A stretch of DNA of 64,000 nucleotides from the NCBI GenBank assembly GCA_035531475.1, contig DATKST010000121.1:5211-69210 (forward strand), read 5' to 3'. The translations under genes were made by a program, and so were the position numbers. Numbering within the stretch: position 1 is the first letter of the stretch; every line of letters begins with the position of its first letter. The notes under the pieces were generated by a model. It was given only the letters and a program-made list of their open reading frames with translations, did not search any database and was not told the DNA's origin. The stretch is from CALCEB01 sp035531475. GTDB taxonomy: Bacteria; Acidobacteriota; Terriglobia; UBA7540. Shown piece after piece: positions 7,713 to 15,442 of the stretch.

Positions 7713-9203
7713 TTACGGAAGCTGGTGAACGCCCTTGGCTTCAAACAGCATGGTGGGAGGTTGAACGGCAATGCCGTTGATAGTCACTGACTGGGGCATA
7801 TAGAACAACAGGCCCTTGACGACGATCTCCGCCGAGGGGGTCAGTTGGTTTAACCCCGAGATTCCCGTGAACTGCGTACCTTCAAACGTAAACACTGGCA
7901 TCGTCTGCCCCTGCAGCAGCGGCTCACAGGGCATGAAGGTGAACCCACCCTGATTGTTGCCCTCGGATGATGATCCACCCAGGAGCTTGACAAAGTTCCC
8001 AAGCAGCGCCTGCGGGCGCAGGAAGACGGCCGACGCCTGAATGGTCGCAGCCGATCCCGCGCCGCTCCCGGGAGCAGCCTGCGGAAGCGGGCCATGCACC
8101 ACCACCTCCTGGCCCACCCCAACCCCGGCCGATGAATAATCCAGTCCGTCGGCGTTGGTACTCTCCGAAGCCAAGCCAAACTTAGTTGAGCTTGAGATGC
8201 TGACCGTCACGGAGGAAAGCAGGGCAAGGCTGGCAACCGGAGAAGGCATTTCGGCGCGGACAATCATCGTAAACTGTTGAGCATTGGCGCTTGAATCTCG
8301 CGTTACGGAAGTGATAAAGCCAGCATACGCCCGAATTTGGCCGTCGTCCGCCGCTTCAACATCGATTTCGGTGGCGGCCATCGAGCCCGAGGCGCTCAAT
8401 TCGACCGCCATCTCCACGAAGGTGCCGTCTTGGATCGAGCTCAGGCCGGAGGCGCCTTTAATAACGGCGTTGCTGGGGACGTAGGCTGTCAGGGTTTTTC
8501 CATCATCGTTGGTGATCGTTATGCTGCCAATAAAAGCCGAGTTGCTTTGGGTTGAAACGCTCTGGACGATCCCCGCCACGTCGTCCATCTCCGGGGTCGC
8601 GCCCGAAGCGGAAGGAGCACCGGTAATAACAGGATTCACCGTCCCCGTGACTTGGCCATTCGAGTCCACCTGAACGGACTTGAGCAGATTGAGGTCGAGC
8701 TGCAGGCCGCTTGTCGCCCCACTCGTGATCACAATCGGTGCGGTCAAGGTGATGTTAACGCTGGAACTGGTGAGCGTCACCGGAATCTGCTGCGGCGCGG
8801 GCGGGCTTTTGGTCAAATCGAGAACTGTCATTTCCGGATTCGCCAGAGTCAGGCTGAGGGAGTCGTATGTGCCGGCGGGAGCGCTTCCCAGGTTCAGAAA
8901 CGTTGAGAAGTCAATTAACCGGGCGAAGTCCACGGTGACGGGGCTGGCCGACGCAATGATGGAGGGCGAGGCTCCTCCCGCGCTCGAATTCAAAATTGCC
9001 CCCGTGATCGTAACCTTGAAGGACATGACATCGCAGACCGGGGCGTCACCGCCCATCAGCAACACTGAGCCGCTGCTGGTGGGCGGTCCAGGCGGACCGC
9101 CGCCATTGGAGCTTGTCATGGTGCTGCTGCCGCAACTCATCTGCATGAGGGCGGCGATGCCAACGACCGCGGTGAGTGCCAACCAAAGATGAAGCTTTCG
9201 CAT
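7713..9203 (-). CDS. DUF4382/DUF5666-type exported lipoprotein
   Basis: 496 residues from ATG at 9203, preferred over TTG at 9209 because AAGGAG sits 7 bases before the ATG. The signal peptide ends at MQMSC (Cys24), a weak lipobox. A Gly/Pro-rich spacer is followed by a DUF4382-like domain (VCDVMSFKVTITGAIL, then VDFARLIDFSTFL, to about residue 190). Two or three DUF5666-like beta units follow (DVAGIVQSVS..., AYAGFITSVT..., and the C-terminal block). Such proteins are abundant in Acidobacteriota. Their role is unknown, probably cell-envelope or extracellular binding. It is transcribed alone. Confidence 0.8.
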   Translation of the reverse strand: MRKLHLWLALTAVVGIAALMQMSCGSSTMTSSNGGGPPGPPTSSGSVLLMGGDAPVCDVMSFKVTITGAILNSSAGGASPSIIASASPVTVDFARLIDFSTFLNLGSAPAGTYDSLSLTLANPEMTVLDLTKSPPAPQQIPVTLTSSSVNITLTAPIVITSGATSGLQLDLNLLKSVQVDSNGQVTGTVNPVITGAPSASGATPEMDDVAGIVQSVSTQSNSAFIGSITITNDDGKTLTAYVPSNAVIKGASGLSSIQDGTFVEMAVELSASGSMAATEIDVEAADDGQIRAYAGFITSVTRDSSANAQQFTMIVRAEMPSPVASLALLSSVTVSISSSTKFGLASESTNADGLDYSSAGVGVGQEVVVHGPLPQAAPGSGAGSAATIQASAVFLRPQALLGNFVKLLGGSSSEGNNQGGFTFMPCEPLLQGQTMPVFTFEGTQFTGISGLNQLTPSAEIVVKGLLFYMPQSVTINGIAVQPPTMLFEAKGVHQLP

Positions 9204-9568
9204 TTTCAATCTCCTTCACGAAGAGGTAAGAGCGATTCATCCGTGGGAATGAACGCGCCCATGCTTACCCGATTTTTTGTAGCAGAGCAACTTGCCATGC
9301 TTTTCTGCCCACCGTCGGGCCAAGGCGCACGGTCGAAAAACACGTAGTCGCGAATGAAGCCGTGCTGAAATCAAAGGACTTGGCATGATGATCTCTGTCT
9401 CTACCTGGCCCGAGTGATTTTCATGAGCTTTCGCGGGCCGCAGGCCCTAAATGACAGGCCTGAAAACCCCGCCAGACTGCAGGACCAGAACTCCGGGAAA
9501 TGCAGGGTCACAGGAAGAGGAAGTTGCGGTAAAATGGTTCCCTGCCCCCAACTCTTCCTCCAAGACTA
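9204..9568. other. Intergenic region, nothing convincing
   Basis: About 365 bp upstream of the DUF4382 gene. It should contain that gene's promoter on the minus strand. Short frames around 9414-9663 have no recognisable motif and no ribosome site. Confidence 0.4.
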
Positions 9569-10189
9569 TTGGGCCTCTCAACTCACAAGCCGGCACCAAA
9601 TTCATATCCAACACTCTTGAACCACAACCCGAAGAGGCTGGATTTTATAGGGCAAAAGTCTGACCAAGGTTCATCGTTGAATCCGTATGGAATCCGGCCT
9701 TCCTCACAACTCATCGACTTCGCAGCGGCCCGATCCATGCTGGCTTCGGGCCGGAAACCCGGCTCCCACGATTTCCCTTACGCTGACATGCCCGAAGGCT
9801 ATCAAGTCCATCAAATTCCAGGTCCCACTGACTATAAACCCCACATTGGGATTTTTGTTGCGGGGATATTATCATATTTTTTGCCCGGTTGGCTGGCCAT
9901 AGCCGGAGCCGACTCCGTCCCCCCTCACCCTCCTCTTTGGATCTGGCTTATAGGCAATGGATGGTGTACCGGCTTGGTTTTTCTCGGAGCCGTGGTCGCC
10001 GTCCTATCTGTTCTGGCAGCAAAACATCCTTGGGCGGCGACCGCAGGCTCCGTTGAATCTTTTTTCCGCGGGGAGGGGGTGTCCGCGGAAGTAACTTCTG
10101 CGGATGGATCTTGGCTGCCCTCAATCCAATCGCGGAAGAAGCTACGCCTGCCACGTAGCACGAGAGTGGCCAAAGTGGAGAGTCTGTAA
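9569..10189 (+). CDS. Hypothetical membrane protein, uncertain
   Basis: 206-codon frame. The middle part looks like protein: after MPEGYQVHQIPG (an internal ATG at 9788) come two hydrophobic stretches, about residues 92-113 and 121-150, with Pro/Trp-rich loops (PPHPPLWIWLIGNG). The first 70 codons and the last 40 look non-coding. The 3' part contains an imperfect palindrome (TCCGC/GCGGA around 10082-10105). It may be a decayed small membrane protein or a chance frame. No family recognised. Confidence 0.3.
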   Translation: MGLSTHKPAPNSYPTLLNHNPKRLDFIGQKSDQGSSLNPYGIRPSSQLIDFAAARSMLASGRKPGSHDFPYADMPEGYQVHQIPGPTDYKPHIGIFVAGILSYFLPGWLAIAGADSVPPHPPLWIWLIGNGWCTGLVFLGAVVAVLSVLAAKHPWAATAGSVESFFRGEGVSAEVTSADGSWLPSIQSRKKLRLPRSTRVAKVESL

Positions 10190-10425
10190 TCACCTGATGA
10201 TTTGATACTTGTCACATCAACTCCGGAAGGGCACGAGAAGTTTTGACCCTGCCCGTGTAGTTTTTTCCAATGAAGTTTGCCAAACCCTGGAAACGTGACG
10301 CCATCCGGTCGAAACGTGATGAGGAACAAAAAGTTTGAGAAAGAAGCAACTCGCGGCCGAATGCCAACACGCCTTACGGTTCCTTGTATCTTACCTGAAA
10401 TCACACTGGTCCCACCTCTTTTCTC

Positions 10426-10535
10426 GGTAGTGGTTCAGTTTGCTGTAGCGGCGGTCTCTGACCGCCGAAAGGTGCTGATAAATAAGATTCGGCGGTCAGA
10501 GACCGCCGCTACAGCAGCGAAAATGTACCACTACC
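10426..10535. mobile_element. Family A 110-bp element, A2
   Basis: Ends GGTAGTGGTTCAG and GTACCACTACC, with GCGGTC-type arm hairpins. A perfect 8-bp target duplication CTTTTCTC lies at 10418-10425 and 10536-10543. It sits 63 bases before the YqeY start codon, in opposite orientation to A1. Confidence 0.9.
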
Positions 10536-10598
10536 CTTTTCTCTCATTCCTTGACTCTTTGTGGTATATTTCCGAAGATTCCAACGAGGACCATTGCC

Positions 10599-11051
10599 AT
10601 GTCGCTCGCAAAACAGATCGACACAGATCTGATCGTCTCAATGAAGGGTTCCGACAAGCTCAAGCTCAGCGTTCTGCGCATGGCGAAGTCCGCCCTGAAG
10701 CTAAAGCAAGTCGAGTCCGGCAAGCCGCTGGATGACGCCGAAGCCCTGGCGGTGTTCCGCACCCTGGTGAAGCAGCGTCGCGAGGCCGCCCTATTGTTCC
10801 GCGAGGCAGGACGGCCGGAACTGGCCGAAAAGGAAGAAGCCGAGATCAAGATTGTGGAGGCCTATCTTCCCGCCGCGGCAAGCGACGAGGAATTGGACGC
10901 TGCAGTGATGGCGGCCCTTGCCGAAACCGGAGCCACCAACCCCAAGGAGACCGGAAAAGTGATGAAGGCGGCGATGGCCAAGCTCGCCGGAAAGACGGTG
11001 GACGGCAAGCGCGTGAATGAGTTGGTGCGAGCCAGGCTGGGCGGACCGTAG
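10599..11051 (+). CDS. GatB/YqeY domain protein
   Basis: 150 residues, matching the usual length of stand-alone YqeY proteins. The start at 10599 follows CGAGGA at 8-base spacing; the longer frame from 10551 has no ribosome site. Family motifs seen are LSVLRMAKSALK near the N-terminus, EAEIKIVEAYLP in the middle and GKVMKAAMAKLAGKTVDGK at the C-terminus. The fold is that of the tail domain of GatB, the glutamyl/aspartyl-tRNA amidotransferase subunit, and is thought to touch tRNA; the precise role of the free protein is unknown. A2 lies immediately upstream. Confidence 0.9.
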   Translation: MSLAKQIDTDLIVSMKGSDKLKLSVLRMAKSALKLKQVESGKPLDDAEALAVFRTLVKQRREAALLFREAGRPELAEKEEAEIKIVEAYLPAAASDEELDAAVMAALAETGATNPKETGKVMKAAMAKLAGKTVDGKRVNELVRARLGGP

Positions 11052-11160
11052 GGCGGCCCGTGTGTCCGCCCGATGACAGCTCCGTCAACAAGAAGGCCAG
11101 AAGGCTGGCGGAAGCCATGGCGGTGACCCTTGTGGCCGCCCGTGGGCGTCAAGTGGCTTC
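11041..11160. repeat. Degenerate GTAGGG/GCCCGTGGGCG hairpin remnants
   Basis: GGGCGG (11051-11056) pairs with CCGCCC (11066-11071) right after the YqeY stop. Further on, CCCTTGTGGCCGCCCGTGGGC matches the reverse of the hairpin cargo seen in B1 and B3. This looks like an eroded copy; the first hairpin could also act as a weak terminator. Confidence 0.4.
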
Positions 11161-11270
11161 GGCGACCGTGCCGCGACATCGAAACCTGAATCCTCTTTAC
11201 ACCCGGCATAACTGGTAATCCGCGTTGAAAGCCTACAAAGATTACGATACCGGCCAGGAGCCGAAACTCG

Positions 11271-13391
11271 ATGGCAACCCAGTCCACAGAAAATGAAAAG
11301 CCCGGCACTTTCCAGCCTTTTGTCCCCTCTGAAACCGAGATGCCGGAATCCACGTTACGTGCCGTGGCGCTGGGCGCCGTGTTGGGCGTCATCTTCGGAG
11401 CCGTTTCCGTCTATCTCGCATTGAAGGCCGGCCTCACGGTCAGTGCCTCCATCCCGGTCGCGGTTCTTTCCGTCAGCATCTTCAAGTGGCTTGGCAAGTC
11501 CACCATTCTCGAAAACAACATGGTTCAGACGGTGGGCTCCGCCGGCGAATCGATTGCCGCCGGCGTGGCCTTTACCCTGCCGGCGCTCATTTTTCTGGGC
11601 TTCAATCTGGATTACTGGAACATCTTTCTGCTGGCCATCGCCGGCGGTTTGCTGGGAGTGCTTTTTGTAGTGCCTCTGCGTGCTCCGCTAGTGGTGAAGG
11701 AGCACGGTAATCTGTTGTTTCCGGAGGGAAAGGCTTGCGCAGACGTCCTCATCAGCGGCGAAAAGCGTGGCATCCAGGCAAGCAAGGTATTTGCCGGCGC
11801 CGGTCTCGGCCTGGTTTACAAATTCTTCATGGGTGAAACTGGGGGCCTGAGCTTCTGGAAGGCAACACCCGAATGGCATCCAAGCTGGTATCCGGGGGCG
11901 ACGCTGGCGGGCGAAATCACCCCGGAATACCTGGGCGTGGGTTACATCATCGGGCCCAAGGTGGCGGGGACCATGTTTGCGGGGGGCGTCATCTCCTGGT
12001 TGGTGTTGATTCCAGTCATCAAGTTCTTCGGCTCGCACATTCCGGGGGCGGTTTATCCCGGCACCTCACCCATTTCGCAGATGTCGCCTTTTGACATCTG
12101 GAAAGCCTACATCCGGTATATTGGCGCGGGCGCCGTGACCATGGCGGGGTTGATTACACTGGCCCGCACCCTTCCCACTATCGTCTTTTCCTTCCGCGCC
12201 GCCTTCAAGGAACTGACCCAATCGAAATCCGGCCCAGTCGTGCAGGTGAATCGCACCTCCCGGGACCTTCCGCTGAGCGTGGTTTTGATTGGCACGGCTG
12301 TAATGACCGTTGCCATCTGGGCGCTGCTTTCCTTCCACATCAATCCTGGCGCCCACGGCAACCTGGTCTCCGCCCTGCTCATCGTGATTTTCGGATTCTT
12401 CTTTTCCACGGTCTCGGCGCGCATCGTCGGCCTCATCGGTTCTTCCTCCAATCCCATCTCCGGCATGACCATTGCCACGCTGATGGGCACCTGCCTGATT
12501 TTTGTGGCGGTGGGCTGGACGGGCAGCGTCTATTCCTCCATCGCCCTCAGCGTGGGTGCGGTCATCGCCATTGCCGCGGCCTGCGCCGGCGCCACCGTGC
12601 AGTCCCTCAAGACTGGCTACATTGTGGGGGGCACGCCGCGCCGCCAGGAGATCGGTTTTGTCATCGGCGTGCTCACCTCCGTGCTGGTGGTGGGCTTCAC
12701 GCTGAAGCTGCTCAACCAGAGCGCCACGCGGGTGAACACCGCACACCTGGCCAACGTTGTGGTAACGCCGGATATGAAGCCTTCAGGAACAGTCGAATAC
12801 AACGGCCATTCCTATGAAGTTCTATCCGTCCTCGGCTCGCACACCATCCCGGATGGCCTCTACTATTACGATCCCGCGTCCCACACCATCGATTTTCAGG
12901 AGGTCCAGGGGATCGGCTCGCTCAACTATCCCGCCCCCCAGGCCACGCTGATGAGCGTGGTCATCAACGGCATTCTTAACCAGCGCCTGCCGTGGTCGCT
13001 GGTGCTCTTCGGCGCCTTCATTGTGGTCACGCTGGAGCTTTGCGGCGTGCGTTCCCTCGCTTTTGCCGTGGGTTCCTATCTGCCCATTTCCACCACTGCA
13101 CCCATCTTCACCGGCGGCGTGGTGAAATGGCTGGCGCAGCGCGCCTCAAAAAATCCGGAGGAGTCAGAGACGGGGAGCGGCGCTCTGTTCAGTTCCGGAC
13201 TGATCGCCGGCGGTTCGCTCGGCGGGCTGGCCCTGGCCATCGTGGTGGGATTCCACAAGGAGGATGTGGTCGCCGTCGGCACCCGCTGGCTGCCGCATTT
13301 CTCGCAGAGCGACCTGGTGGCGCTCGTTATTTTTGCCGCGCTCTCAGCCTTCCTTTATTTGATTGCGCGTGAAAAGAATGCGGAATCATAA
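11271..13391 (+). CDS. OPT family oligopeptide/metal-chelate transporter
   Basis: 706 residues with about 14 to 16 membrane segments, typical of bacterial OPT transporters. The N-terminal signature is clear (AVLGVIFGAVSVYLALKAGLT, then NNMVQTVGSAGESIAAGVAFT), as are SSNPISGMTIATLM and the C-terminal QLP-like half with GSYLPISTTAPIF. A soluble loop of about 60 residues (510-570) interrupts the second half. AGGAG lies 10 bases before the ATG. Members import peptides or metal-chelating compounds by proton symport; the substrate cannot be told from sequence. It appears monocistronic. Confidence 0.9.
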   Translation: MATQSTENEKPGTFQPFVPSETEMPESTLRAVALGAVLGVIFGAVSVYLALKAGLTVSASIPVAVLSVSIFKWLGKSTILENNMVQTVGSAGESIAAGVAFTLPALIFLGFNLDYWNIFLLAIAGGLLGVLFVVPLRAPLVVKEHGNLLFPEGKACADVLISGEKRGIQASKVFAGAGLGLVYKFFMGETGGLSFWKATPEWHPSWYPGATLAGEITPEYLGVGYIIGPKVAGTMFAGGVISWLVLIPVIKFFGSHIPGAVYPGTSPISQMSPFDIWKAYIRYIGAGAVTMAGLITLARTLPTIVFSFRAAFKELTQSKSGPVVQVNRTSRDLPLSVVLIGTAVMTVAIWALLSFHINPGAHGNLVSALLIVIFGFFFSTVSARIVGLIGSSSNPISGMTIATLMGTCLIFVAVGWTGSVYSSIALSVGAVIAIAAACAGATVQSLKTGYIVGGTPRRQEIGFVIGVLTSVLVVGFTLKLLNQSATRVNTAHLANVVVTPDMKPSGTVEYNGHSYEVLSVLGSHTIPDGLYYYDPASHTIDFQEVQGIGSLNYPAPQATLMSVVINGILNQRLPWSLVLFGAFIVVTLELCGVRSLAFAVGSYLPISTTAPIFTGGVVKWLAQRASKNPEESETGSGALFSSGLIAGGSLGGLALAIVVGFHKEDVVAVGTRWLPHFSQSDLVALVIFAALSAFLYLIAREKNAES

Positions 13392-14165
13392 TAGAAATAG
13401 TAGGTACGGCACGGCTTCGTGCCCGCGAATGAGAAAAAGAGATCAGCCCAAGTCTTTGTCCTCGCCTCTCGGGGGCGGTAGAAAGTAACCCAGGTCGTCG
13501 GACCTGGGATGGCGGGATCCCATTCTGATTTTCCCAAGGCCTGAAAGGGCCGCAGAACACGCTAAAGACGGGGCCTATCCCGTCCAAATGCCGTCGTCTC
13601 CATGATCAAACCCGGCCTCCTGTAATTCTCCCAAATGCCGATAACACAAACGGGGCTTTTGGGCCGCTTCGCTTCTGCAAAGCGCACTTCCGATTGGCGG
13701 CGCAATAAGCTCAATCTTGGCGTGCCGTTCCATTCTTACACGGGATAGGAACTGTAATGGAGATCGAAATGGATGCTCTGCTGTTTGTAAGCGCTTGGTT
13801 CTTATGTTCCATCTTCATAGCTTTGCTCGCTGGCCGGTTTCTGAGCTTCTCTTGCGGCGTCGAAGACGCTGGGCGGACTACGGCCCTTCAACGGCTGGTA
13901 ACCCGCCGTGGGCTCACAGGTAACACTTCCTTGGCGGATGCCTGTGGCGACCGCAGCCATGCTCCCTCTGTTCCCTCGTAACCCTTGCTCGTGCGAAGAA
14001 GCCTGGTGGCGGTGAACGGGGCTGTGCTTCCCATGACATGCGACCGGCTGGCGCAAACCCTGTGGGTTTGCCATCCTGGATGCATAACCGCCGAAGCTTA
14101 TTTGTCAATATTTCCCGGACCACATAGACGCCACACCAGCAAGCTGCGCCACGATCCGCCCGCTC
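13392..14165. other. Long intergenic region with hairpins
   Basis: About 770 bp before element A3. CCCAGGTC pairs with GACCTGGG at 13489-13508, and GGCACG with CGTGCC at 13408-13423; neither has a U-tract, but either may end OPT transcription. A 74-codon frame at 13757 begins with one plausible membrane helix (LLFVSAWFLCSIFIALLAG) then becomes unconvincing and may be the remnant of a membrane protein. GCAAACCC/GGGTTTGC at 14052-14070 is another small hairpin. No gene is supported. Confidence 0.4.
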
Positions 14166-14275
14166 GGTAGTATCTCGGTTTCTTTGCTGTAGCGGCGCTC
14201 TATGAGCGCCGAACTTGGCTCCTAAACGGTTTCCGGCGCTCATGGAGCGCCGTTACAGCAGACTGCGACACTACC
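14166..14275. mobile_element. Family A 110-bp element, A3 (GCGCTC flavour)
   Basis: Starts GGTAGTATC and ends CACTACC. Arm hairpins are the alternative GGCGCTC/GAGCGCC type. The flanking 8-mers GCCCGCTC and GCCCGCCC match at 7 of 8 positions. It lies 73 bases upstream of the rhomboid start. Confidence 0.85.
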
Positions 14276-14348
14276 GCCCGCCCGCTCAACCTCCTGCACT
14301 CTTTCTGCTCGTTGTGGTAGGCTGGTTATAATGCCTCGTTACCGCGAC

Positions 14349-15059
14349 ATGTCATTTTCTTTTGGCCCGGCGCTGACGCCCATGGTGAAGAAGCTGCTGA
14401 TTGCCACCGGCGCGGCGTTTGTGGTGACCTATCTGCCGGCCCAGATTTTCGGCTGGGCCTACCCCTATTTTCTATTCGGGCTTGAGCCTTATGCGGTGGT
14501 CCACCGATTCGCAATCTGGCAACTGGTGACCTACCTCTTTCTGCACGCCGGATTTTTCCACATCATCTTCAACCTTTTTGCGCTGTGGATGTTCGGCCCT
14601 GACCTGGAAAAAGAGTGGGGCAGCAGCCAGTTCCTCTTTTTCTACTTCCTGACGGGAATTGGAGCGGGCATTGTCCAGGTCGTGGTGATGCCATCCAGTA
14701 CATCTATGACGATTGGCTGCTCCGGGGCGATTTATGGGTTGTTGCTGGCCTACGGTCTGATTTTCCCGGAACGCCTGATCTATCTCTACATGTTGATCCC
14801 CATCCGCGCCAAGTGGTTCGCGGTGCTCATGGGGGTGATCGAATTTGTCAGCTCATTTGGGACACCGGGGTCGGGCGTTGCCCACGTGGCGCATCTTGGC
14901 GGAATGCTCTTTGGCTATGTTTACTTGCGCGGCGCGCGATTGCCTTTCCGAATCCGGGGCCGCTTCGACGACTGGCGGCGTGCCCGCCTGCGCAAGAGGT
15001 TTGATTCCTATATGCGCAAGCACGAAAAGCGGGACGATGCCGGGCGGTGGGTGAACTGA
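14349..15059 (+). CDS. Rhomboid family intramembrane serine protease
   Basis: 236 residues from ATG 14349. An ATG 18 bases earlier overlaps TATAAT (14327-14332), a likely -10 box, so the later start with a short leader is preferred. Six membrane segments are visible. The catalytic Ser lies in GCSGAIYG (Ser125) and the His in HVAHLGGMLFGY (His182); the oxyanion-side HIIFNLFALWMFG is also present. A basic C-terminal tail (RRARLRKRFDSYMRKHEKR) faces the cytoplasm. Rhomboids cleave membrane-spanning helices of other proteins; the substrate is unknown. Confidence 0.9.
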   Translation: MSFSFGPALTPMVKKLLIATGAAFVVTYLPAQIFGWAYPYFLFGLEPYAVVHRFAIWQLVTYLFLHAGFFHIIFNLFALWMFGPDLEKEWGSSQFLFFYFLTGIGAGIVQVVVMPSSTSMTIGCSGAIYGLLLAYGLIFPERLIYLYMLIPIRAKWFAVLMGVIEFVSSFGTPGSGVAHVAHLGGMLFGYVYLRGARLPFRIRGRFDDWRRARLRKRFDSYMRKHEKRDDAGRWVN

Positions 15060-15165
15060 GATTTCGCGCTGCTATGACCGGTCTTATGCCCTGCCCCACT
15101 GGGTTCTTAAGGACACAGTTCTGGGTTAGAATTTCTGCTATAGTTAAGGACACAGGAAACTAAAT

Positions 15166-15303
15166 ATGGAAACCAAAACCGATCAGAAGAAAGTGTGGGA
15201 AGCCCAGCGCGTCGGGGCCGTTACTTTCGCCATTCACAAACCGAAGAGGAATCCCAAGAAGCTGCGCCAATCGCGGTTGAAGAACCGCAGAAGGGCAAGA
15301 TAG
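15166..15303 (+). CDS. Small, very basic protein (45 aa)
   Basis: ATG at 15166 to TAG at 15301-15303. AGGAAA lies about 7 bases upstream and two AT-rich -10-like boxes (TAGAAT, TATAGT) lie before it. The product is rich in Lys and Arg, with a C-terminus of alternating basic residues (KNRRRAR) and a short hydrophobic centre (VGAVTFAIH). That could fit an RNA- or DNA-binding micro-protein. No family recognised; it could be a chance frame, but ribosome site, promoter-like sequence and composition together argue for a gene. Confidence 0.45.
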   Translation: METKTDQKKVWEAQRVGAVTFAIHKPKRNPKKLRQSRLKNRRRAR

Positions 15304-15442
15304 AAAGCGCATAACTCCTCCTGCCGGGGTGCGGGCACTTCTCCCGGGCATCGGGAATGGGCGCTTCGACTGACGAGAGTAGCTCTTTCCCACGTCCGTT
15401 TTCCAGTCGTGCAACCCGCGAGGCTTTATTCCCTTCTATTCA

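Noticed and set aside
12066..12746. 226-codon minus-strand frame in the OPT gene
   Set aside because: Charged, His/Gly-rich shadow of membrane helices.
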